Shown one piece after another: positions 1 to 5,727 of a stretch of DNA of 5,771 bases. Position 1 is the stretch's first letter; each line of letters starts with the position of its first letter. The position numbers were made by a program, and so were the translations under genes. The notes beneath the pieces were generated by a model. The model was not told the origin of the DNA. It was given only the letters and a program-made list of their open reading frames with translations, and ran no database searches. The DNA is from an uncultured Coriobacteriaceae bacterium (GTDB lineage: Bacteria > Actinomycetota > Coriobacteriia > Coriobacteriales > QAMH01): NCBI GenBank assembly GCA_900544245.1, contig UQUH01000073.1:1-5771 (forward strand). The letters run 5' to 3'.

Positions 1-1035
1 CTGGATAAGCCCCTGCTTCACGGGATGCGAAACATCGGCGGTGGCCGCCGCGTTGGGCGCCGACCCCATACCGGCCTCGTTCGAGAAGAGACCTCGCTTG
101 ATGCCCCACATGATCATCGACCCGGTGAACCCACCGGCAAGCGACGTGAAGTCAAACGCCTGGCCAAAGACGAGGCCGAGCGCGGCGGGGACATCGCCCA
201 AATTGGAGACGCACGTCCAGATGGCGATGAGGATGTAGGCGCCCGCCATGATGGGAACGATCCAGGAGGTGATGATCGAGATGCGATGTATGCCGCCGAA
301 AATCACGACGGCGACCGCGACGACAACGAACAGGCCGATGATGGCGTTGACGACGGTCTCATGACCCTCGATGACGTAATAGTCGATGGCCGAGGCCATG
401 TTGTAGGTCTGCAGACCGTTGAACCCCAGGCCGAAGCAGAGGATGAGGGCGATCGCGAAGACGATGCCGAGCCAGCGCTTTCCGAGCGCGAGTTGGATGT
501 AGTACGCCGGCCCACCGCGAAACGTGCCATCGGGATTGCGCACCTTCCAGATCTGGGCGAGCGTGGACTCGATGAACGCCGAAGCCGCGCCGATGATGGC
601 CATGAGCCACATCCAGAAGACCGCACCAGGTCCGCCGATGGCGATGGCCGTCGCGATGCCGACGATGTTGCCCGTACCCACGCGCGATGCCGTCGAGACC
701 ATGAGCGCCTGGAACGACGAGATCCTGCGCTGCCTCTTGGGCTTCGAGACGTCGGCGTAGGCGGTGCTCCCGTGTTCGTTTGCCGCACCGGGCGCCTTGG
801 GAAGCTTGCCCGTGTCCACGGAATTCGCGACGTCATCGGAGAACTCCGTATCGGCGGCGACGCTCTTGCCGACGAGGTTGGTGAACATGTCCTTGATGTA
901 GCGAATCTGGACGAAGCGCGTGCGTATGGTGAACCACACGCCCGTCGCGACGAGCAAGATCACCAAGATGTAGGTGTACATGAAGTCATCGATGGTTCCC
1001 GTGAAGGCAACCAGAAGATCGTTAAGTTCTCCCAT
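1..1035 (-). CDS. Alanine/glycine:cation symporter (AGCS family), 3' end cut off by window
   Basis: Membrane carrier expected to import alanine or glycine with Na+ (or H+). The minus-strand frame is open from an ATG at 1035-1033 to the window edge, giving 345 residues. Family members usually have about 450-500, so the C-terminal part is missing. The family signature is clear: GGPGAVFWMWLMAIIG at residues 134-149, preceded by SRVGTGNIVGIATAIA (117-132), with GGPAYY (174-179) and the late conserved block IKRGLFSNEAGMGSAPNAAA (312-331). Hydrophobic segments lie near 20-37, 120-160, 188-208, 227-248 and 254-275. The start is supported by GGGGAG five bases upstream and by a near-consensus promoter. 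Residues 57-104 form a long polar segment where I expect only a short loop (see findings). The gene is divergent from the activase operon; no functional link between the two is shown. The family call is firm; substrate preference is inferred. Confidence 0.95.
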   Translation of the reverse strand, partial: MGELNDLLVAFTGTIDDFMYTYILVILLVATGVWFTIRTRFVQIRYIKDMFTNLVGKSVAADTEFSDDVANSVDTGKLPKAPGAANEHGSTAYADVSKPKRQRRISSFQALMVSTASRVGTGNIVGIATAIAIGGPGAVFWMWLMAIIGAASAFIESTLAQIWKVRNPDGTFRGGPAYYIQLALGKRWLGIVFAIALILCFGLGFNGLQTYNMASAIDYYVIEGHETVVNAIIGLFVVVAVAVVIFGGIHRISIITSWIVPIMAGAYILIAIWTCVSNLGDVPAALGLVFGQAFDFTSLAGGFTGSMIMWGIKRGLFSNEAGMGSAPNAAATADVSHPVKQGLIQ

Positions 1036-1046
1036 GGGGTCTCCCC
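1036..1046 (-). promoter_or_regulatory. Symporter ribosome binding site inside a small G:C hairpin
   Basis: On the minus strand GGGGAGACCCC directly abuts the ATG. Four G:C pairs with an AGA loop would include most of the GGGGAG Shine-Dalgarno. The start codon itself sits in the palindrome CCCATGGG (1031-1038). The sequence supports the start choice; a regulatory effect of the hairpin is speculative. Confidence 0.4.
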
Positions 1047-1075
1047 ACTCCCTCTCATGCGCATTGTCGCAAGCC

Positions 1076-1104
1076 ATTATATTCGCAATCAAATAACGTG
1101 ACAA
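1076..1104 (-). promoter_or_regulatory. Sigma-70-type promoter of the AGCS symporter gene
   Basis: Read on the minus strand, a -35 box TTGTCA (1104-1099, five of six consensus bases) is followed by exactly 17 bases (1098-1082) and a perfect -10 box TATAAT (1081-1076). Transcription should begin near 1069, giving a leader of about 34 bases before the ATG at 1035. It is the best promoter match in the window. No experimental start is known. Confidence 0.8.
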
Positions 1105-1119
1105 AGCGCCCCTTGTCAC
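1098..1119. promoter_or_regulatory. Candidate operator: 7-bp inverted repeat over the symporter -35 box
   Basis: GTGACAA (1098-1104) and TTGTCAC (1113-1119) are perfect inverted arms around an 8-base spacer. The left arm contains the whole minus-strand -35 hexamer, so a protein bound here would compete with RNA polymerase at the symporter promoter. The dyad sits between two divergent genes and might act on both. The regulator is not in the window. The repeat is seen directly; operator function is inferred. Confidence 0.45.
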
Positions 1120-1121
1120 CC

Positions 1122-1150
1122 TTCCCCATCGCGAACCGATGGCTTACTAT
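1122..1150 (+). promoter_or_regulatory. Weak candidate promoter of the activase operon
   Basis: TACTAT (1145-1150) matches four of six -10 consensus bases and lies 26 bases before the ATG at 1177. The hexamer 17 bases upstream, TTCCCC (1122-1127), is a poor -35 box. If real, this promoter would need an activator or another sigma factor. The operon must start somewhere in 1036-1176 or be read through from further upstream, and I see no better candidate. Confidence 0.25.
1126..1142. promoter_or_regulatory. Second small inverted repeat in the divergent intergenic region
   Basis: CCATCG (1126-1131) and CGATGG (1137-1142) are perfect 6-bp arms around the 5-base spacer CGAAC. The dyad lies just upstream of a possible plus-strand -10 box and about 35 bases before the first operon gene, so it could be an operator or part of a promoter. 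Short arms like these can arise by chance in G+C-rich DNA. Confidence 0.25.
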
Positions 1151-1176
1151 CATCATTTAAGCCTTAAGGAGCCGCT

Positions 1177-2190
1177 ATGAGAATCTCAGCCTATGCCGAC
1201 CTAGCCGACGTGCGCGTCATCGGCATTCCGCGCGCCCTCCTGCACTACCGCTATGGCGTGCTGTGGCAGACTTTCTTCGAAGAGCTCGGCAAGACGGTCG
1301 TCATCAGCGACGAAACCGACAAGGCCGTGCTCGAAGCCGGCATCGCGCGATCGGTAGACGAGACCTGCCTAGCCTCGAAGATCTTCCTGGGCCATGTCGT
1401 CAACCTCATCGGACGTTGCGACGCGGTCTTCGTGCCTTGCTACGCCAGTTGCGATACGCGCCGCGGCTTTTGCACGAAATTCCAGTCCATGACGGATCTC
1501 GTGCGCAACACCTTTCGCACCGAGCTGCGCGTCATCTCACTGCTCGTGGAAAACATCGGCGACGCGAAGGCGACGCGGGCTTCCTTCGTCGAACTCGGGC
1601 AGCGTCTGGGCGCCTCGTACAAAGACGCGAGACGTGCGTACAAGCTGGCAATGCAGGCCCAGGAAAGGGCAGATGAGCAGCGGGCGCGCAACCAGCGGGA
1701 AATCCTAAAGCTCATGGAGGAGTATCGCGACGTGGTGGCCGGCGACCCGGGCAAGACGGAGCAGGCGCCGCTGACCATCCTCATCGTCGCGCACCCCTAC
1801 ATCGCCTTCGACCAGTACATGTCGATGGACATCATCAACTCGCTGAAGCAGCTTGGCTGTACAGTGCTCTTTGCCTGCGACACCGATCATGCCAAGGCAT
1901 ACAAAGCGAGCCTCGAGTTCTCGTCCACCATGCCCTGGATCATCAATCGCGAGCTCATCGGCTCCATCCTCATGCTCAAAGACCAGGTCGACGGCATCGT
2001 TCTCATCAGCGCGTTTCCCTGCGGTCCCGACTCCATGACCGACGACGCCATCATGCGTTGCATACGGGGCGTACCCATACTGAACCTCATGATCGACGCC
2101 CAGACGGGCACGGCCGGCGTGCAGACACGCCTCGAGAGCTTCATCGACATCCTGCAATTCCAGCGCAAGGGAGGGTACGTTCGTGACTGA
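1177..2190 (+). CDS. CoA-enzyme activase-related protein, COG3580-like (DUF2229 family), subunit 1
   Basis: Predicted cytoplasmic iron-sulfur protein of 337 residues, first gene of the operon. The ATG follows AAGGAG (1166-1171) by five bases. The family is recognised from VRVIGIPRALLHYRYGVLW (12-30), DETCLASKIFLGH (61-73), CDAVFVPCYASC (81-92), FCTKFQSMTDLVRN (98-111), DGIVLISAFPCGPDS (272-286) and the C-terminal IDAQTGTAGVQTRLESFIDI (306-325). C64, C88 or C99, and C282 are likely cluster ligands; C81, C92, C228, C234 and C295 are further cysteines. Residues 141-186 are charged and helical, a possible arm or coiled coil. There are no membrane segments and no signal peptide. In other bacteria this domain is often fused to the BadF-type ATPase in one very long protein; here it is a separate gene. 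The gene overlaps the next one by 8 bp. Biochemical function and substrate are unknown for the family; a partner or target of the ATPase encoded at 3379 is the best inference. Confidence 0.85.
   Translation: MRISAYADLADVRVIGIPRALLHYRYGVLWQTFFEELGKTVVISDETDKAVLEAGIARSVDETCLASKIFLGHVVNLIGRCDAVFVPCYASCDTRRGFCTKFQSMTDLVRNTFRTELRVISLLVENIGDAKATRASFVELGQRLGASYKDARRAYKLAMQAQERADEQRARNQREILKLMEEYRDVVAGDPGKTEQAPLTILIVAHPYIAFDQYMSMDIINSLKQLGCTVLFACDTDHAKAYKASLEFSSTMPWIINRELIGSILMLKDQVDGIVLISAFPCGPDSMTDDAIMRCIRGVPILNLMIDAQTGTAGVQTRLESFIDILQFQRKGGYVRD
2167..2185 (+). promoter_or_regulatory. Ribosome binding site fixing the GTG start of the second operon gene
   Basis: AAGGGAGGG (2167-2175) lies seven bases upstream of GTG at 2183-2185 and inside the end of the preceding gene. 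No comparably placed ATG is present, so GTG is the likely start. The resulting 8-bp overlap with the upstream stop (2188-2190) suggests translational coupling. Confidence 0.7.
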
Positions 2191-3382
2191 CATCGAACGA
2201 GAGGGTGTACGCTCGAGAATCGCCGTCGACGGCTCCTCGTCACGTCCCTCCCAGCTCATCGCCGACAAGGCGCATGTAAAGCGACAACTCAAGGCGCTCA
2301 GGAAGACGCGTCACAAGGCGACCAAGGTCGCGTTCTTCCGCTATGGCTATTACGAGCCGGCCTTCAGGTTCTTCACGGAACGTGTACTCGATGCCGAGTT
2401 CCTACCGCTGCCCACAGCCACGCGGCAGACCATCGAGCTCGGGGAGCGTCTTTCCACCGATTACGTCTGCACGCCGTTCAAGCACATATTGGGCGATTTC
2501 ATCGAGGCGCTTGACCGGGGAGCGAACGTCCTCGTCCAATTCGCCGGTCCCTGTCGCCTGGGCTATTACGGCGAACTGCAGGAGTCCATCTTGCGCGATG
2601 CCGGCTACGACTTCGTCATGCTCAACTTCTCCGAGCACAACGACCAAGGGGCGATCGGGTGGGCAAAGGACTGTCTCAGGAAGGTCAACCCGAATATCAA
2701 CATTCCCCATGCGGTCGTGCAGCTCCTCGCCACGGCGAACATGGCCGTCAAACTCGACGCGGCCCGCGACTACTACCTCGCCAACGCCGGGTTCGAGTGC
2801 GAGCCGGGCTCTTTCAGACATGTCTGGGACTCCTATGCGGACGATCTGAACGCGGCGAGCTGCGATGGCGATATCAACGAGGCGTACAACCGCTGCATGG
2901 ACGCGATGCGCTCCCTGCCCATCGACAAGCCGAAGAACCCCATACGCATCGGAATCGTCGGGGAGCTCTTCACCGCGTTCGACGAGCGCTCGAACCTCGG
3001 CCTCGACGAGAAGCTCCTCAAGATGCGCGTGGAGATACACCGGTACCTGAACCTCACGCATCGTTTCATCCACTACAACGAACCCAACCTGCGCGTGAGC
3101 GCGGGCGAGTACCTCCTCTACGATATGGGCCCCACCTCGACCATGACCGTCGTCGCCGCGCGCCGCTATGCCGAGCGGGGGTTTGACGGCATCGTCCACG
3201 CGAAATCGGCCGGCTGCACGCCCGAGATCGATTGCGAGCCCGTGCTGCAGCGCATCAGCGCAGACTATCGCATCCCCATCCTGTACCTCACCTACGACGC
3301 CCAGACGAGCGATACCGGATTGGACACGCGCCTCGAGGCGTTCTACGACATGCTCGCCATGAAGAAGGAGTCACGCTCATGA
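2183..3382 (+). CDS. CoA-enzyme activase-related protein, COG3581-like, subunit 2
   Basis: Predicted cytoplasmic protein of 399 residues, starting at GTG. Recognisable blocks are VAFFRYGYYEPAF (49-61), LSTDYVCTPFKHILGDFIEA (90-109), LVQFAGPCRLGYYGELQ (117-133), IRIGIVGELFTAFDERSN (254-271), LLYDMGPTST (311-320), GFDGIVHAKSAGCTPEIDC (333-351) and YDAQTSDTGLDTRLEAFYDM (371-390). C96, C124 and C345 are spaced like the three cluster-binding cysteines of 2-hydroxyacyl-CoA dehydratase subunits. The C-terminus is clearly related to that of the preceding gene product, so the two probably arose by duplication and may pair as a heterodimer. Residues 1-45 are basic and polar, with no recognised domain. 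The gene shares an ATGA overlap with the ATPase gene downstream. No activity is established for this family; an electron-accepting iron-sulfur reductase or dehydratase-like role is inferred from the neighbouring ATPase. Confidence 0.85.
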   Translation: MTDIEREGVRSRIAVDGSSSRPSQLIADKAHVKRQLKALRKTRHKATKVAFFRYGYYEPAFRFFTERVLDAEFLPLPTATRQTIELGERLSTDYVCTPFKHILGDFIEALDRGANVLVQFAGPCRLGYYGELQESILRDAGYDFVMLNFSEHNDQGAIGWAKDCLRKVNPNINIPHAVVQLLATANMAVKLDAARDYYLANAGFECEPGSFRHVWDSYADDLNAASCDGDINEAYNRCMDAMRSLPIDKPKNPIRIGIVGELFTAFDERSNLGLDEKLLKMRVEIHRYLNLTHRFIHYNEPNLRVSAGEYLLYDMGPTSTMTVVAARRYAERGFDGIVHAKSAGCTPEIDCEPVLQRISADYRIPILYLTYDAQTSDTGLDTRLEAFYDMLAMKKESRS

Positions 3383-4359
3383 ACTGCACTATCGGAATCG
3401 ACATCGGCTCCATTTCCACGAAGGGCGTCGTCATCGACGAGAGCCACGCCATCATCGCGCGCTCCTACCTGTGGACGGAAGGAGACCCGGCCGGTGCGGC
3501 CAAGCGCGTGCTCGCCGAGCTGCGCGACCAGATCGACGAGGATGTGGTGCGCGTCATCAGCGCCGGCACGACGGGAAGCGCCCGACGGCTCGTGGGGTCG
3601 ATGCTCGGCGCCTCCGTCATCAAGAACGAGATCACCGCGCACGCGGTCGGCACCACGCACCTGCATCCCGACGTGCGCACCATCTTCGAGATCGGCGGTC
3701 AGGATTCCAAGATCATCATCGTCTCCGACGGCATCGCCGTCGATTACGCGATGAACACGCTATGCGCCGCCGGGACGGGGTCGTTTCTCTCGAGCCAGGC
3801 GCATCGTCTAGGCGTGGAGGTCGAGGAGTTCGGCGAGATTGCGCTCACCTCGAAGAAACCCGCCAACATCGCGGCGCGCTGCACGGTGTTCGCCGAAAGC
3901 GACCTCGTGCACAAGATCCAGGTGGGCTACTCGCGCGAGGACATCATCGCAGGCCTGTGCCATGCGGTCGCCTCCAACTACCTGAATAACGTGGGCAAGG
4001 GCAAGAAGATCGAGGGTCCGGCCGTGTTCCAGGGCGGCGTGAGCAAGAACGTCGGCGTCGTCCACGCCTTCGAGGAGCTCCTGGGCATGCCCGTGCTCGT
4101 CGATCCGGATGGTCACCTGATGGGCGCCTATGGCGTGGCGCTGCTCGCCGCGGATGCCGGCCCGGCCACCGCAACGGGCGAAGGTCCCTTTGCCAGCGGC
4201 GCCTTCGATTTCGATGCCGCGCTCGACTTCGAGTTCGTCACGCGCGAGGTCGAATGCGGACGCTGCGCCAACCATTGCGAGATCATCTGCGTCTATCGCG
4301 ACGATGCCCTCATCGACTCGTGGGGCAACCGCTGCGAGCGCGGCGCCATAGCGAGATAG
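3379..4359 (+). CDS. BadF/BadG/HgdC-type ATPase, 2-hydroxyacyl-CoA dehydratase activator-like (COG1924)
   Basis: ATP-driven electron-transfer protein ('archerase' type) of 326 residues. By family knowledge it is a homodimer holding one [4Fe-4S] cluster that reduces a partner at very low potential. ASKHA ATP-binding motifs are present: phosphate-1 IGIDIGSISTKGVVID (5-20) and phosphate-2 IGGQDSKIIIV (105-115), with a late glycine motif FQGGVSKNVGV (217-227). The two cluster cysteines are C129 in LCAAGTG (128-134) and C168 in ARCTVFAESD (166-175). The start at 3379 is chosen because GAAGGAG (3364-3370) lies eight bases upstream, the ATGA overlap couples it to the previous gene, and homology begins at once; the upstream extension in the same frame has no family features. 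After the ATPase core, residues 293-319 add a cysteine-rich tail. The family is certain. The partner is inferred to be the two upstream proteins, since no classical dehydratase is visible. Confidence 0.93.
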   Translation: MNCTIGIDIGSISTKGVVIDESHAIIARSYLWTEGDPAGAAKRVLAELRDQIDEDVVRVISAGTTGSARRLVGSMLGASVIKNEITAHAVGTTHLHPDVRTIFEIGGQDSKIIIVSDGIAVDYAMNTLCAAGTGSFLSSQAHRLGVEVEEFGEIALTSKKPANIAARCTVFAESDLVHKIQVGYSREDIIAGLCHAVASNYLNNVGKGKKIEGPAVFQGGVSKNVGVVHAFEELLGMPVLVDPDGHLMGAYGVALLAADAGPATATGEGPFASGAFDFDAALDFEFVTREVECGRCANHCEIICVYRDDALIDSWGNRCERGAIAR

Positions 4360-4361
4360 CC

Positions 4362-5711
4362 ATGGACCGTCGCCGCACATACGCGATGTTCGCCATCGTC
4401 ACGCTGACCGCCGCACTCGGTGGCCTGACGCAGACGGCCATGAACTCCATGCTCAGCGGCGTCCAGGCGAGCTTCGGCACGCCCGAGAGCGTCAGCCAGT
4501 GGCTCACCACCATATACATGCTCGTCATCGGCATCACCGTTCCGCTCGTTACCCATCTCGCACGTCGTTACGCGGTGCGCACGCTCATCTTCGCCGCCCT
4601 GGCGTTCATGTTGGTCGGCGCCCTGGTCGCGGCCCTTGCGCCCGGCTTTGCCATATTGCTCGCGGCACGCGTGCTGCAGGCGATCAGCACGGGCATCATG
4701 CTGCCGGTCATGCAGACGATCGCCATGACGCGCTTTCCGGCCGGGCAGAACGCGACGGCCATGGGCATCGCCGGCATCGCGCTCGGGTTCGCACCCAATA
4801 TCGGGCCGTTGTTCGGTGGCCTGCTCGTCGACTCGTGGGGATGGAGGAGCTTCTTCTGGATTCTCGCGGGCATCATCGTCGCGCTTGCACTCGCCACGCT
4901 CGCCTTCGTGCGCAAGCGCGTTCACGAGGAGCAGGAAGCCCATCTTGACTACCTTTCGGCCCTGCTTTCGACCATCGGATTCGGTTGCGTGCTGCTCTCG
5001 TTCTCGACGGCGGCATACCGCCCCGTAAGCGACCCGACCATCTGGGTGGGCATCATCGTGGGCGTACTATGCATCGTCTGGTTCATCGTCCGTCAGCGAC
5101 GCGTCGAATTCCCCCTCATCTCCATGTCGATCTTCCAGTCGCGCACGTACGTGGTAAGCTTCGTCGCGCAAAACCTGCTCAACGCGTCATTCATGGGCAT
5201 CACGCTCATCCTCCCGCTCTTCATCGTGAACATCGCGGGCATGACGCCGGTCGACGCCGGACTCGTCTTTCTTCCCACGACCATCCTCGCCGTCCTCTTC
5301 AACCCGCTTGCGGGCATACTGAGCGACAGGATCGGGGCGCGGCCCGTCATCGTGAGCGCCGCGATCCTCCTCGCCGGCGGCAGCACCGCGATGGCCTTCA
5401 TCACCGCGGACACGCCGTTTTGGCTCGTCACCGCATTGCAGGTCGTGCGCGGCATCGGCGTGAGCTCTATCATCGGCCCGCTCAACTCGTGGGGTATGCA
5501 CAAACTCCCCGCAAGGAACATGATCGATGCCGCGGCCTTCTTCACGACCGTGCGCCAGGCGTGCGCATCGTTCGGAACGGCGCTCATGATGCTGCTTATC
5601 TCGCTCGTGGGCGGTGCGCTGGGATACAACCTCGCCCTGGGCCTTTCCGCGACATTCGCCCTGGACGTGCTCATCTGCTCGGTCTTCTTCGTCCGCGACC
5701 TCGAGTCGTAA
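4362..5711 (+). CDS. MFS transporter, EmrB/QacA (DHA2)-like, 14 predicted membrane helices
   Basis: Inner-membrane carrier of 449 residues. Hydrophobic segments near residues 8-30, 46-66, 73-93, 97-120, 132-155, 162-183, 198-217, 227-245, 263-290, 298-320, 326-348, 352-375, 403-422 and 423-445 give about 14 helices, typical of DHA2. Motif C is visible as GFAPNIGPLFGG (142-153) and a good motif A as GILSDRIGARP (318-328). The first motif A (THLARRYAVRTL, 64-75) is degenerate. R103 in LAARVLQ (100-106) fits the motif B arginine. The protein is shorter than typical EmrB because the loop between the last two helices is nearly absent. The ATG at 4362 lies two bases after the upstream stop with only a weak GAGA site, so translation probably depends on coupling. 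The in-frame ATG at 4386 would delete the basic start and is less likely. Many relatives are proton-driven drug exporters; the operon position instead suggests transport of a substrate or product of the activase system. The substrate cannot be read from sequence. Confidence 0.9.
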   Translation: MDRRRTYAMFAIVTLTAALGGLTQTAMNSMLSGVQASFGTPESVSQWLTTIYMLVIGITVPLVTHLARRYAVRTLIFAALAFMLVGALVAALAPGFAILLAARVLQAISTGIMLPVMQTIAMTRFPAGQNATAMGIAGIALGFAPNIGPLFGGLLVDSWGWRSFFWILAGIIVALALATLAFVRKRVHEEQEAHLDYLSALLSTIGFGCVLLSFSTAAYRPVSDPTIWVGIIVGVLCIVWFIVRQRRVEFPLISMSIFQSRTYVVSFVAQNLLNASFMGITLILPLFIVNIAGMTPVDAGLVFLPTTILAVLFNPLAGILSDRIGARPVIVSAAILLAGGSTAMAFITADTPFWLVTALQVVRGIGVSSIIGPLNSWGMHKLPARNMIDAAAFFTTVRQACASFGTALMMLLISLVGGALGYNLALGLSATFALDVLICSVFFVRDLES

Positions 5712-5727
5712 AATGGGACACATTGGA

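Larger units (their letters stand above)
1177..5711 (+). other. Four-gene operon: split activase system plus MFS carrier
   Basis: All four genes lie on the plus strand with junctions of -8 bp (2183-2190), -4 bp (3379-3382) and a 2-bp gap (4360-4361). No internal space is large enough for a promoter or terminator. One transcript with coupled translation is the natural reading, implying roughly matched amounts of the two subunits and the ATPase. Confidence 0.85.

Noticed and set aside
25..1101. Long plus-strand open frame of 358 codons
   Set aside because: It lies entirely opposite the AGCS symporter, and its product is a highly charged Arg/Asp/Glu-rich string with no recognisable domain. It is an antisense shadow of G+C-rich codon use.
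2402..3199. Minus-strand open frame of 265 codons opposite the second companion gene
   Set aside because: It has no recognisable motif, has shadow-like composition (runs of Val, Asp, Glu, Arg), and lies opposite a gene with clear family blocks.
3232..3378. Upstream in-frame extension of the ATPase gene by 49 codons
   Set aside because: It is out-of-frame reading of the preceding gene, is Arg/His-rich, and lies before a well-placed ribosome binding site and the ATPase phosphate-1 motif.
3379..4359. Specific naming of the ATPase as hgdC, badF or bcrA
   Set aside because: The usual dehydratase or benzoyl-CoA reductase partner genes are absent and the tail differs, so a specific symbol would imply an unsupported substrate.
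4254..4361. Upstream in-frame extension of the MFS gene by 36 codons
   Set aside because: It overlaps the conserved cysteine tail of the ATPase, is Arg-rich and not membrane-like. The start at 4362 gives a normal MFS N-terminus.
4293..4943. Minus-strand open frame of 216 codons opposite the MFS gene
   Set aside because: It is a charged, domain-free shadow of a hydrophobic coding strand.
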